From NCBI GenBank assembly GCA_014843695.1, contig CM026386.1, forward strand, positions 83,869,931 to 83,933,930: a stretch of 64,000 bases of DNA, given 5' to 3'. Every line of letters begins with the position of its first letter. Position 1 is the first letter of the stretch. This document shows, one piece after another, positions 1 through 13,163 of the stretch. The notes under the pieces were generated by a model that did not search any database, was not told where the DNA came from, and saw only the letters and a program-made list of their open reading frames with translations. The DNA comes from Archivesica marissinica (Eukaryota > Mollusca > Bivalvia > Venerida > Vesicomyidae). The translations under genes and the position numbers were made by a program.

Positions 1-1516
1 TCGGCGACAAGCTCGATGAGGAGGCCAACACAGAGGTACTAGTCGATGAACTTGGCGACAAACTCGATGAGGAATCCGACACAGAGGCACTAGTCGATGA
101 ACTCGGCGCTAGGCCCAATGAGGAATCCGACACAGAGGCACTAGTCGATGAACTCGGCGACAAACTCGATGAGGAAGCCGACACAGAGGCACTGGTTGAT
201 GAACTCGGCGACACGCTCGATGATGAATCCGAAACAGAAGCACTGCTCGATGAACTCGGCGAAAAGCTCAATGAGGAGGCCAACACAGAGGCACTAGTCG
301 ATGAACTTGGCGACAAACTCGATGAGGAATCCGACACAGAGGCACTAATCGATGAACTCGGCGCTAGGCTCAATGAGGAATCCGACACAGAGGCACTAGT
401 CGATGAACTCGGCGACACGCTCGATGATGAATCCGAAACAGAAGCACTGCTCGATGAACTCGGAGTTAGTCTCAATGAGGTATCCGACACAGAAGCACTG
501 GTCGATGAACTCGGCGACAAACTCGATGAGGAAGCCGACACAGAGACACTGATTGATGAACTCGGCGACAAGCTCGATGAGGAATCCGACACAGAGGCAC
601 TAGTCGATGAACTCGGCGACAAGCTCGATGATGAATCCGAAACAGAAGCACTGCTCGATGAACTCGGCGACAAGCTCAATGAGGAATCCGACACAGATGC
701 AGTGATCGAAGAACCCGGCGACAAACTCGATGAGGAATCCGACACAGAGGCACTGCTCGATGAACTCGGCGTTAGGCTCAATGAGGAATCCGACACAGAA
801 GCACTGGTCGATGAACTCGGCGACAAACTCGATGAAGACGCCGACACAGAGACACTGCTTGATGAACTAGGCGACAAGCTCGATGAGGAAACCGAAACAG
901 AGGCACTGCTCGATGAACTCGGCGTTAGGTTCAATGAGGAATCCGACACAGAAGCACTGGTCGATGAACTCGGCGACAAACTCGATGAGGAAGCCGACAC
1001 AGAGACACTGCTTGATGAACTCGGCGACAAGCTCGATGAGGAATCCGAAACAGAAGCACTGCTCGATGAACTCGGCGACAAGCTCGATGAGGAGGCCAAC
1101 ACAGAGGCACTAGTCGATGAACTTGGCGACAAACTCGATGAGGAATCCGACACAGAGGCACTAGTCGATGAACTCGGCGCTAGGCCCAATGAGGAATCCG
1201 AAACAGAAGCACTGCTCGATGAACTCGGCGACATGCTCAATGAGGAGGCCAACACAGAGGCACTAGTCGATGAACTTGGCGACAAACTCGATGAGGAATC
1301 CGACACAGAGGCACTTATCGATGAACTCGGCGCTAGGCTCAATGAGGAATCCGACACAGAGGCACTAGTCGATGAACTCGGCGACACGCTCGATGATGAA
1401 TCCGAAACAGAAGCACTGCTCGATGAACTCGGAGTTAGTCTCAATGAGGTATCCGACACAGAAGCACTGGTCGATGAACTCGGCGACAAACTCGATGAGG
1501 AAGCCGACACAGAGAC
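1..1516 (+). repeat. 51-bp tandem array (about 30 copies)
   Basis: Core GATGAACTCGGCGACAAGCT. Units differ at scattered sites, and multi-unit blocks recur: the pattern at base 3 returns at 1074, exactly 21 units later. Overlaps the acidic open frame described separately. Confidence 0.95.
3..1516 (+). CDS. Possible acidic repeat protein, 17-residue repeats (partial at both ends)
   Basis: One frame (codons from base 3) is open for 504 codons up to the assembly gap, with no stop in about 30 units. The other plus frames and the minus strand are broken into short pieces. The unit is 51 bp and encodes ELGDKLDEESDTEALVD with substitutions such as A/S/T, D/N/E and V/L/I. Eight of 17 residues are acidic, giving a very low pI. 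Many differences between units are third-base synonymous changes (AAA/AAG, CTC/CTT, GAA/GAG). No start, splice site or other domain is visible. Because the period divides by three, an open frame can persist by chance; coding is an inference. The repeat is not recognised. It could be a long repeat exon of a matrix or intracellular acidic protein, or a non-coding minisatellite. Confidence 0.45.
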
Positions 1517-2516
1517 NNNNNNNNNNNNNNNNNNNNNNNNNNNNNNNNNNNNNNNNNNNNNNNNNNNNNNNNNNNNNNNNNNNNNNNNNNNNNNNNNNNN
1601 NNNNNNNNNNNNNNNNNNNNNNNNNNNNNNNNNNNNNNNNNNNNNNNNNNNNNNNNNNNNNNNNNNNNNNNNNNNNNNNNNNNNNNNNNNNNNNNNNNNN
1701 NNNNNNNNNNNNNNNNNNNNNNNNNNNNNNNNNNNNNNNNNNNNNNNNNNNNNNNNNNNNNNNNNNNNNNNNNNNNNNNNNNNNNNNNNNNNNNNNNNNN
1801 NNNNNNNNNNNNNNNNNNNNNNNNNNNNNNNNNNNNNNNNNNNNNNNNNNNNNNNNNNNNNNNNNNNNNNNNNNNNNNNNNNNNNNNNNNNNNNNNNNNN
1901 NNNNNNNNNNNNNNNNNNNNNNNNNNNNNNNNNNNNNNNNNNNNNNNNNNNNNNNNNNNNNNNNNNNNNNNNNNNNNNNNNNNNNNNNNNNNNNNNNNNN
2001 NNNNNNNNNNNNNNNNNNNNNNNNNNNNNNNNNNNNNNNNNNNNNNNNNNNNNNNNNNNNNNNNNNNNNNNNNNNNNNNNNNNNNNNNNNNNNNNNNNNN
2101 NNNNNNNNNNNNNNNNNNNNNNNNNNNNNNNNNNNNNNNNNNNNNNNNNNNNNNNNNNNNNNNNNNNNNNNNNNNNNNNNNNNNNNNNNNNNNNNNNNNN
2201 NNNNNNNNNNNNNNNNNNNNNNNNNNNNNNNNNNNNNNNNNNNNNNNNNNNNNNNNNNNNNNNNNNNNNNNNNNNNNNNNNNNNNNNNNNNNNNNNNNNN
2301 NNNNNNNNNNNNNNNNNNNNNNNNNNNNNNNNNNNNNNNNNNNNNNNNNNNNNNNNNNNNNNNNNNNNNNNNNNNNNNNNNNNNNNNNNNNNNNNNNNNN
2401 NNNNNNNNNNNNNNNNNNNNNNNNNNNNNNNNNNNNNNNNNNNNNNNNNNNNNNNNNNNNNNNNNNNNNNNNNNNNNNNNNNNNNNNNNNNNNNNNNNNN
2501 NNNNNNNNNNNNNNNN
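1517..2516. other. Assembly gap, exactly 1000 N
   Basis: The left flank is the 51-bp array, the right flank the 26-bp array. The round size suggests a placeholder, so the true length is unknown. Confidence 0.99.
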
Positions 2517-5500
2517 ATATGGTAGATACTGAAGATATTTATATATGGTAGATACTGAAGATATTTATATATGGTAGATACTGAAGATATTTATATATGG
2601 TAGATACTGAAGATATTTATATATGGTAGATACTGAAGATATGTATATATGGTAGATACTGAAGATATTTATATATGGTATAAACTGAAGATATGTATAT
2701 ATGGTAGATACTGAAGATATTTATATATGGTAGATACTGAAGATATTTATATATGGTAGATACTGAAGATATGTATATATGGTAGATACTGAAGATATTT
2801 ATATATGGTAGATACTGAAGATATTTATATATGGTAGATACTGAAGATATGTATATATGGTAGATACTGAAGATATTTATATATGGTAGATACTGTATAA
2901 ACTGAAGATATGTATATATGGTAGATACTGGTATAAACTGAAGATATGTATATATGGTAGATACTGAAGATATGTATATATGGTAGATACTGAAGATATT
3001 TATATATGGTAGATACTGAAGATATTTATATATGGTAATACTGGTATATACTGAAGATATGTATATATGGTAGATACTGAAGATATTTATATATGGTAGA
3101 TACTGAAGATATGTATATATGGTAGATACTGAAGATATGTATATATGGTAGATACTGGTATAAACTGAAGATATTTATATATGGTAGATACTGAAGATAT
3201 TTATATATGGTATAAACTGAAGATATTTATATATGGTAGATACTGAAGATATGTATATATGGTAGATACTGAAGATATTTATATATGGTAGGTACTGAAG
3301 ATATTTATATATGGTAGATACTGAAGATATTTATATATGGTAGATACTGGTATAAACTGAAGATATGTATATATGGTAGATACTGGTATAAACTGAAGAT
3401 ATTTATATATGGTAGATACTGAAGATATGTATATATGGTAGATACTGAAGATATTTATATATGGTAGATACTGAAGATATTTATATATGGTAGATACTGA
3501 AGATATATATATATGGTAGATACTGAAGATATGTATATATGGTAGATACTGGTATAAACTGAAGATATTTATATATGGTAGATACTGAAGATATTATATA
3601 TGGTAGATACTGAAGATATTTATATATGGTAGATACTGAAGATATTTATATATGATAGATACTGAAGATATTTATATATGGTAGAACTGAAGATATTATA
3701 TATGGTAGATACTGAAGATATTTATATATGGTAGATACTGAACTGAAGATTTATATATGGTAGATACTGAAGATATTATATATGGTAGATACTGAAGATA
3801 TATTATATATGGTAGATACTGAAGATATTTATATATGGTAGATACTGAAGATATGTATATATGGTAGATACTGAAGATATTTATATAGATAGATACTGAA
3901 CTGAGATATTATATATGGTAGATACTGAAGATATGTATATATGGTAGATACTGAAGATATTTATATATGGTAGATACTGAAGATATGTATATATGGTAGA
4001 TACTGGTATAAACTGAAGATATGTATATATGGTAGATAGGTATACTGAAGATATTTATATATGGTATAAACTGAAGATATTTATATATGGTAGATACTGA
4101 AGATATTTATATATGGTAGATACTGAATATATTTATATATGGTAGATACTGGTATAAACTGAAGATATTTATATATGGTAGATACTGAAGATATGTATAT
4201 ATGGTAGATACTGAAGATATGTATATATGGTAGATACTGGTATAAACTGAAGATATTTATATATGGTAGATACTGAAGATATGTATATATGGTAGATACT
4301 GAAGATATTTATATATGGTAGATAACTGAAGATATGTATATATGGTAGATACTGAAGATATGTATATATGGTAGATACTGAAGATATTTATATATGGTAG
4401 ATACTGAAGATATGTATATATGGTAGATACTGGTATAAACTGAAGATATGTATATATGGTAGATATTGGTATAAACTGAAGATATTTATATATGGTATAA
4501 ACTGAAGATATTTATATATGGTAGATACTGAAGATATTTATATATGGTAGATACTGAATATATTTATATATGGTAGATACTGGTATAAACTGAAGATATT
4601 TATATATGGTAGATACTGAAGATATGTATATATGGTAGATACTGAAGATATTTATATATGGTAGATACTGAAGATATTTATATATGATAGATACTGGTAT
4701 AAACTGAAGATATTTATATATGGTAGAAACTGAAGATATTTATATATGGTAGATACTGAAGATATTTATATATGGTAGATACTGAAGATATTTATATATG
4801 GTAGATACTGGTATAAACTGAAGATATGTATATATGGTAGATACTGAAGATATTTATATATGGTAGATACTGAAGATATATATATTTGGTAGATACTGAA
4901 GATATGTATATATGGTAGATACTGGTATAAACTGAAGATATTTATATATGGTAGATACTGAAGATATTTATATATGGTAGATACTGGTATAAACTGAAGA
5001 TATTTATATATTGTAGATACTGAAGATATGTATATATGGTAGATACTGAAGATATGTATATATGGTAGATACTGAAGATATTTATATATGATAGATACTG
5101 GTATTAACTGAAGATATGTATATATGGTAGATACTGAAGATATGTATATTTGGTAGATACTGAAGATATTTATATATGGTAGATACTGAAGATATGTATA
5201 TATGGTAGATACTGGTATAAACTGAAGATATGTATATATGGTAGATATTGGTATAAACTGAAGATATTTATATATGGTAGATACTGAAGATATTTATATA
5301 TGGTAGATACTGAAGACATGTATATATGGTATAAACTGAAGATATTTATATATGGTAGATACTGAAGATATGTATATATGGTAGATACTGAAGATATTTA
5401 TATATGGTAGATTCTGAAGATATTTATATATGGTAGATACTGAAGATATTTATATATGGTAGATACTGGTATAAACTGAAGATATTTATATATGGTAGAT

Positions 5501-8173
5501 ACTGAAGATATTTATATATGATGGATACTGGTATAAACTGAAGATATTTATATATGGTAGAAACTGAAGATATTTATATATGGTAGATATTGAAGATATT
5601 TATATATGGTAGATACTGAAGATATTTATATATGGTAGATACTGAAGATATTTATATATGGTAGATACTGGTATAAACTGAAGATATTTATATATGGTAG
5701 ATACTGAAGATATTTATATATGGTAGATACTGAAGATATGTATATATGGTAGATACTGAAGATATTTATATATGGTAGATACTGAAGATATTTATATATG
5801 GTAGATACTGAAGATATGTATATATGGTAGATACTGAAGATATTTATATATGGTAGATACTGAAGATATGTATATATGGTAGATACTGAAGATATTTATA
5901 TATGGTAGATACTGAAGATATGTATATATGGTAGATACTGAAGATATTTATATATGGTAGATACTGAAGATATTTATATATGGTAGATACTGAAGATATT
6001 TATATATGGTAGATACTGGTATAAACTGAAGATATGTATATATGGTAGATACTGGTTAAACTGAAGATATTTATATATGGTAGATACTGAAGATATTTAT
6101 ATATGGTAGATACTGAAGATATGTATATATGGTAGATACTGGTATAAACTGAAGATATTTATATATGGTAGATACTGGTATAAACTGAAGATATTTATAT
6201 ATGGTAGATACTGAAGATATGTATATATGGTAGATACTGAAGATATGTATATATGGTAGATACTGGTATAAACTGAAGATATTTATATATGGTAGATACT
6301 GAAGATATTTATATATGGTATATACTGAAGATATTTATATATGATGGATACTGAAGATATTTATATATGGTAGATACTGAAGATATGTATATATGGTAGA
6401 TACTGAAGATATTTATATATGGTAGATACTGGTATAAACTGAAGATATTATATATGGTAGATACTGAAGATATGTATATATGGTAGATACTGAAGATATT
6501 TATATATGGTAGATACTGAAGATATTTATATATGGTAGATACTGAAGATATTTATATATGGTAGATACTGAAGATATTTATATATGGTAGATACTGAAGA
6601 TATGTATATATGGTAGATACTGAAGATATTTATATATGGTAGATACTGAAGATATTTAAATATGGTAGATACTGATAGATACTGAAGATATGTATATATG
6701 GTAGATACTGGTATAAACTGAAGATATTTATATATGGTAGATACTGGTATAAACTGAAGATATGTATATATTGTAGATACTGAAGATATGTATATATGGT
6801 AGATACTGGTATAAACTGAAGATATGTATATATGGTAGATACTGAAGATATGTATATTTGGTAGATACTGAAGATATTTATATATGGTAGAAACTGAAGA
6901 TATTTATATATGGTAGATACTGAAGATATTTATATTTGGTAGATACTGAAGATATTTATATATGGTAGATACTGAAGATATGTATATATGGTAGATACTG
7001 GTATAAACTGAAGATATGTATATATGGTAGATATTGGTATAAACTGAAGATATTTATATATGGTAGATACTGAAGATATTTATATATGGTAGATACTGAA
7101 GATATGTATATATGGTAGATACTGGTATAAACTGAAGATATGTATATATGGTAGATAAAAACTGAAGATATGTATTATATATGGTAGATACTGAAGATAT
7201 TTATATATGGTAGATACTGAAGATATTTATATATGGTAGATACTGAAGATATGTATATATGGTAGATACTGGTATAAACTGAAGATATGTATATATGGTA
7301 GATATTGGTATAAACTGAAGATATTTATATATGGTAGATACTGAAGATATTTATATATGGTAGATACTGAAGATATGTATATATGGTAGATACTGGTATA
7401 AACTGAAGATATGTATATATGGTAGATATTGGTATAAACTGAAGATATGTATGTATGGTAGATACTGAAGATATGTATATATGGTAGATACTGGTATAAA
7501 CTGAAGATATTTATATATGGTAGATACTGAAGATATTTATATATGATAGATACTGGTATAAACTGAAGATATTTATATATGGTAGATACTGAAGATATTT
7601 ATATATGGTAGATACTGAAGATATGTATATATGATAGATACTGAAGATATGTATATTTGGTAGATACTGAAGATATTTATATATGGTAGATACTGAAGAT
7701 ATGTATATATGGTAGATACTGGTATAAACTGAAGATATGTATATATGGTAGATACTGGTATAAACTGAAGATATGATATATGGTAGATACTGGTATAAAC
7801 TGAAGATATTTATATATGATAGATACTGAAGATATTTATATATGGTAGATACTGAAGATATTTATATATGGTAGATACTGGTATAAACTGAAGATATTTA
7901 TATATGGTAGATACTGAAGATATTTATATATGGTAGATACTGAAGATATTTATATATGGTAGATACTGAAGATATTTATATATGGTAGATACTGAAGATA
8001 TTTATATATGGTAGATACTGAAGATATTTATATATGGTAGAAACTGAAGATATTTATATTTGGTAGATACTGAAGATATTTATATATGGTAGAAACTGAA
8101 GATATGTATATATGGTAGATACTGGTTTAAACTGAAGATATTTATATATGGTAGATACTGGAATAAACTGAAT
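2517..8173. repeat. 26-bp AT-rich tandem array, 5.7 kb
   Basis: Core ATATGGTAGATACTGAAGAT followed by ATTTAT or ATGTAT. Units differ mainly at that T/G site and by an extra GGTATAAACT segment in some. No gene is seen. Confidence 0.97.
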
Positions 8174-9831
8174 AATGGTGATGTGTCATGTATGAGGGGA
8201 GGGGATGTGTAGGAGGGGATGCAATGTGACATGTAGGAAGGGAGGGGATGTGTAGGAGGGGATGCAATGTGTCAGGTAGGCGATGTGTAGGAGGATATGC
8301 AATGTGTCATGTAGGAAAGGAGGGGATGTGTAGGAGGGGATGCAATGTGTCGTGTAGGAGGGTATGGGATGTCGTGTAGGAGGGGAGGGGATGTGTAGGA
8401 GGGTAGGTGATGTGTCGTGTAAGAGGGTTGGTGATGTGTCGTGTAAGAGGGTTGGTGATGTGTCATGTAGGAGGGGAGGGAATGTGTAGGAGGGGATGCA
8501 ATGTGTTGTAGGAGGGGAGGGGATGTGTAGGAGGTGTGGTGATGTGTCGTGTAAGAGAGATGGTGATGTGTCGTGTAGGAGGGGAGGGAATGTGTAGGAG
8601 GTGATGCAATGTGTCATGTAGGAGGGGAGGGGATGTGTAGGAGGGGATGCAATGTGTCATGTTGGAAGGGAGGAGATGTGTAGGAGGGGATGCAATGTGT
8701 CGTGTAGGAGGGGAGGGGATGTATAGGAGGGAATGCAATGTGTCATGTAGGAGGGTAGGGGATGTTGTGTAGGAGGGGAGGGGATGTGTAGGAGGGGAGG
8801 TGATGTGTCGTGTAGAGGGATGGTGATGTGTCGTGTAGGAGGGGTGGTGATGTGTTGTGTAGGAGGGGTGGTGATGTGTCGTGTAGGAGGGGTGGTAGTG
8901 TGTCGTGTAGATGGGGTAGTGATGTGTCGTGTAGGAGGGGTGATGATGTGTCGTGTAGGAGGGGTGGTGATGTGTGGTGTAGGAGGGGTGATGATATGTC
9001 ATGTAGGAGGGGTGGTGATGTGTCGTGTAGGAGGGGATGGGGTGTGTGGTGTAGGAGGGGTGATGATGTGTCATGTAGGAGGGGTGGTGATGTGTCCTGT
9101 AGGAGGGGTGGTGATGTGTCGTGTAGGAGGGGATGGGATGTGTCGTGTAGGAGGGGATGGGATGTGTCGTGTAGGAGGGCATGGAATGTGTCGGGTAGGA
9201 GGGGTGATGATGTGTCGTGTAGGAGGGGTGGTGATGTGTCGTGTAGGAGGGGATGGGATGTGTCATGTAGGAGGGGATGGGATGTGTCGTGTAGGAGGGG
9301 ATGGGATGTGTCGTGTAGGAGGGGTGATGTTGTGTCGTGTAGGAGGGGTGATGATGTGTCGTGTAGGAGGGGTGATGATGTGTCATGTAGGAGGGGTGAT
9401 GAGGTGCCGTGTAGGAGGGGTGGTGATGTGTCGTGTAGGAGGGTGGTGATGTGTCATGTAGGAGGGTGATGATGTGGCGTGTGTCGTGTAGGATGGGATG
9501 TCGTGTAGGAGGGGATGGGATGTGTCGTGTAGGAGGGGTGATGATGTGTCGTGTAGGAGCGGTGATGATTGTGTTGTGTAGGAGGGGTGGTGATGTGTCA
9601 TGTAGGAGGGGTGGTGATGTGTCGTGTAGGATGGGATGTGTCGTGTAGGAGCGGTGGTGATGTGTCATGTAGGAGGGGTGATGATGTGTCATGTAGGAGG
9701 GGTGATGATGTGTCATGTAGGAGGGGATGGGATGGGATGTGTTGTGTAGGAGGGGTGATGATGTGTCGTGTAGGATGGGATGGGATGTGTCGTGTAGGAG
9801 GGGTGGTGGTGTGTGTTGTAGTGGCGTTGTA
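8174..9831. repeat. 22-bp G-rich tandem array
   Basis: Core GTGATGTGTCGTGTAGGAGG. The first ~600 bp mixes longer compound units (GGGATGCAATGTGTC); the rest is regular. Open frames on both strands are repeat artefacts. Confidence 0.95.
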
Positions 9832-10410
9832 GAATGTATGTTGCAAGCAGGTTACTATATTTGTACAATTTCTTCAACTTAAAATCATCTCAATAATGTT
9901 TTATAACAATTAAAATTTGTTTCATTAATAATAAATGAATTAGAAGAGCATGTTCCGCATGAAATTATTGATTTCTATGCTTTTATTACATAGATGCCCA
10001 TATGTTCCTGCTCATATTGATTGTCACAGTTACTGAGAAATAATCATAATTTGCGTGATTCCCCTTGTCTTTAGAGAACCGTCAGAACCGTGTCCGGCCA
10101 GTAAAACCCGGTGAAAAAGAATTATTGAAAACTGTGGATTATTGGATTTCCGCCGTAAGGGAAAAGTTGCGGTGGATTGTGAATGACGAGAAATGTCATG
10201 ATAAAACACAGTTTTTGTGTTATCTGTGTCACTAATCATCTAATTGGATATAAATGTAATTACTGAGCATTCTGTGACCACAGTACAAGATAGAAACCGG
10301 ACGCTATAGATTAGTGGATAAAATCTGTTCACTAGTTATAAGTAAGATAGGATAAAAGCCATACAGGAGGAGGAACTGGGGATAAACTCTGTGCTGTTTA
10401 GGTATTAATC
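9832..10410. other. Unique AT-rich island
   Basis: Non-repetitive. Holds only the weak candidate exon at 10075-10154; nothing else was recognised. Confidence 0.6.
10075..10154 (+). other. Weak candidate exon in unique island
   Basis: A long pyrimidine tract and acceptor (CCCCTTGTCTTTAG) precede an open segment reading NRQNRVRPVKPGEKELLKTV then DYWISA, with donor GCC|GTAAGG. If unspliced, the frame continues about 26 more codons to a stop. No family is recognised and no partner exon is visible. Confidence 0.13.
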
Positions 10411-10652
10411 TACTATGGATGTATATATAGATCTATCCATGTGGAAGTATACATGTATAGATATATCTGCGTGTGTGTGGATGTATACATGTATAGATAT
10501 ATCTGCATGTGTGTGGAAGTATACATGTATATATATATCTGCGTGTGTGTGGATGTATACATGTATAGATATATATGCGTGTGTGTGTGTGTGTGTGTGT
10601 GGATGTATACATGTATAGATATATCTGCATGTGTGTGGATGTATAAATGTAT
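10411..10652. repeat. 36-bp tandem array
   Basis: Core GTATACATGTATAGATATAT followed by CTGCGTGTGTGTGGAT, about 6 copies. One unit contains an expanded (TG)n run. Confidence 0.93.
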
Positions 10653-10763
10653 AGGTGTGGTGTGGTGTGGTGTGGTGTGGTGGTGTGGTGTGGTGTGTGT
10701 GGTGTGGTGTGTGTGGTGTGGTGTGGTGTTGTGTGGTTTTGTGTGGTGTGTGTGTGGATGTAC
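10653..10763. repeat. (GTGTG)n low-complexity tract
   Basis: Pentanucleotide GGTGT repeats with interruptions, abutting the 36-bp array. Confidence 0.9.
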
Positions 10764-10804
10764 ACATGTGGATACATGTTACAGTACCACGTTGTCAGTG
10801 GATG

Positions 10805-11178
10805 CCTTCAGGAATACAGAGAAAGCTCTGTGCTTACAGGTATTGAATACTTGTGCGTTCAGTAATACAGAGAAAGCCCTGTGCTTACAGGTATTGAATA
10901 CTTGTGCGTTCAGGAATTCAGAGAAAGCTCTGTGCTTACAGGTATTGAATACTTGTGCGTTCAGTAATACAGAGAAAGCCCTGTGCTTACAGGTATTGAA
11001 TACTTGTGCGTTCAGTAATACAGAGAAAGCCCTGTGCTTACAGGTATTGAATACTTGTGCGTTCAGTAATACAGAGAAAGCTCTGTGCTTACAGGTATTG
11101 AATACTTGTGTGTTCAGTAATACAGAGAAAGCTCTGTGCCTACAGGTATTGAATACTGGTGCCTTAGAAAGCTCTGTG
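10805..11178. repeat. 51-bp tandem array (about 7 copies)
   Basis: Core ACAGAGAAAGCTCTGTGCTT. Open on both strands because the period divides by three. Each unit contains the inverted repeat CAGAG..CTCTG. Confidence 0.93.
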
Positions 11179-11655
11179 GCAGAGTGCTCCAGCATGCCTA
11201 CCTTATAACTCTTATAATCGCAATCACTGGTGGTAAACAATTATATGTGAGAAAGTGTCAGACGTTTTCGAAGGTTGTTGGACTGTAGAGTTCTAGTTCT
11301 GATGCAGGAATGTGTGTTGTCTGTTCCTCAGCACAATAGACTGACGTCCCAGTTATAATCAGAAATTGACTGTTCGGCAATAATGAAAGAAAAAGAAAGA
11401 AATTGGAATAGTATACGAATATATCGAAGAAAAATGCCTATGGTTATAAGCACATAGATTACGTGTATCATGCGTGTAATGCTCGGACCCGTCCTACTAT
11501 TAGATGGTTTATGTACAGAGAAAGTCACCGCTAACATCCTTCAATTGGAAGTAACGTCTGAAATAATGGAGTTTCTTTCTAATTTTGTTAAAACCAGTAT
11601 TTTTTGTCCAAGAGCTTCAATTGACAGCACATGTCATTGACAAGACATGCACAGT
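11179..11655. other. Unique island
   Basis: Non-repetitive DNA with no convincing exon or RNA gene. Confidence 0.5.
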
Positions 11656-11775
11656 TACCTGAGGGAAGTAACTCTTAGGCCAACATCTTAGCAGGGGAAA
11701 TAACTCTTAGGACAATATCTTAGCAAGGGAAATAACTCTTTGGACAAGATCTTAGTATGGACAGTAACTCTTGCA
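11656..11775. repeat. Degenerate ~34-bp repeat, 4 copies
   Basis: GGGAAGTAACTCTTAGG..ATCTTAGCA, diverged. AGGGAAGTAACTC-type words are common in mollusc DNA. Confidence 0.75.
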
Positions 11776-11882
11776 AACATGGTGTAGATAAGGACAGCAG
11801 TTATTGTTGGCAAATTAAATGTACTCAATGAACTCGGCACAAGCTTTTATTGTGATGAATTCTCCTGAGTTGGATTATTGAA

Positions 11883-12056
11883 ATGGAAAATGGAGGTTGC
11901 AAGAACTTGCCACAGCATCGTCGTCCCGGTAGCAGCTTGGGTTGTACAGGAGAAGTAACCTGTAATAGCTTGGGTTGTACAGGGGAGGTAACCTGTAACA
12001 GCTCAGGGAATAGTCCACGACGTGGGAAAGGAAAAAAGTACAGAGTTACTTTTGAG
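11883..12056 (+). CDS. Candidate first coding exon (58 codons), unknown product
   Basis: ATG at 11883 opens 58 codons ending KGKKYRVTFE, then a good donor GAG|GTGGGT. Internally a 33-bp duplication gives SLGCTGEVTCN twice. The segment is basic and cysteine-containing and matches no family I know. It is followed directly by the 35-bp minisatellite, which would be the start of its intron. No downstream plus-strand exon was found, so this may be chance. Confidence 0.18.
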
Positions 12057-12058
12057 GT

Positions 12059-13162
12059 GGGTTATGTTGGTTTATTTTGGTTTAGCCTTGGTTGCATGCA
12101 TGTGGTTTATTTTGGTGTAGCCTCAGTTGCATGCATGTGGTTTATTTTGGTGTATCCTCGGTTGCATGCATGTGGTTTATTTTGGTGTAGCCTCGGTTGT
12201 ATGCATGTGGTTTATTTTGGTTTAGCCTCGGTTGTATGCATGAGGTTTATTTTGGTTTAGCCTCGGTTGTATGCATGTGGTTTATTTTGGTGTAGCCTCG
12301 GTTGTATGCATGTGGTTTATTTTGGTGTAGCCTCGGTTGCATGAATGTGGTTTATTTTGGTTTAGCCTTGGTTGCATGCATGTGGTTTATTTTGGTTTAG
12401 CCTCGGTTGTATGCATGTTGGTTTATTTTGGTTTAGCCTCGGTTGCATGCATGTGGTTTATTTTGGTGTTGCATGCATGTGGTTTATTTTGGTGTAGCCT
12501 CGGTTGCATGCATGTGGTTTATTTTGGTGTAGCCTCGGTTGTATGCATGTGGTTTATTTTGGTTTAGCCTCGGTTGTATGCATGAGGTTTATTTTGGTTT
12601 AGCCTCGGTTGTATGCATGTGGTTTATTTTGGTGTAGCCTCGGTTGTATGCATGTGGTTTATTTTGGTGTAGCCTCGGTTGCATGAATGTGGTTTATTTT
12701 GGTTTAGCCTTGGTTGCATGCATGTGGTTTATTTTGGTTTAGCCTCGGTTGTATGCATGTTGGTTTATTTTGGTTTAGCCTCGGTTGCATGCATGTGGTT
12801 TATTTTGGTGTTGCATGCATGTGGTTTATTTTGGTGTAGCCTCGGTTGCATGCATGTGGTTTATTTTGGTGTAGCCTCGGTTGTATGCATGTGGTTTATT
12901 TTGGTTTAGCCTCGGTTGTATGCATGAGGTTTATTTTGGTTTAGCCTCGGTTGTATGCATGTGGTTTATTTTGGTGTAGCCTCGGTTGTATGCATGTGGA
13001 TTATTTTGGTGTAGCCTCGGTTGCATGAATGTGGTTTATTTTGGTTTAGCCTCGGTTGCATGCATGTGGTTTATTTTGGTTTAGCCTCGGTTGTATGCAT
13101 GTTGGTTTATTTTGGTTTAGCCTCAGTTGCATGCATGTGGTTTATTTTGGTTTATCCTCGGT
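12059..13162. repeat. 35-bp array with a 342-bp higher-order unit
   Basis: Core GTTTATTTTGGTGTAGCCTC then GGTTGCATGCATGTG. Blocks starting at 12337, 12679 and 13021 are near-identical, spaced exactly 342 bp, each including the same short unit (GGTGTTGCATGCATG). Confidence 0.95.
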
Positions 13163-13163
13163 A

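Noticed and set aside
702..2532. Open frames extending through the N gap
   Set aside because: Bases in the gap are unknown; the frame is only supported up to 1516. The apparent start at 702 is a GTG inside a repeat, and the frame is open from base 3.
8186..9846. His/Tyr/Pro-rich minus-strand and Arg/Cys-rich plus-strand open frames
   Set aside because: Both strands are open in overlapping frames over a simple 22-bp array; no splice or start context.
10441..11240. Overlapping plus and minus frames across the 36-bp and 51-bp arrays
   Set aside because: Open on both strands because of period and composition; no conserved domain.
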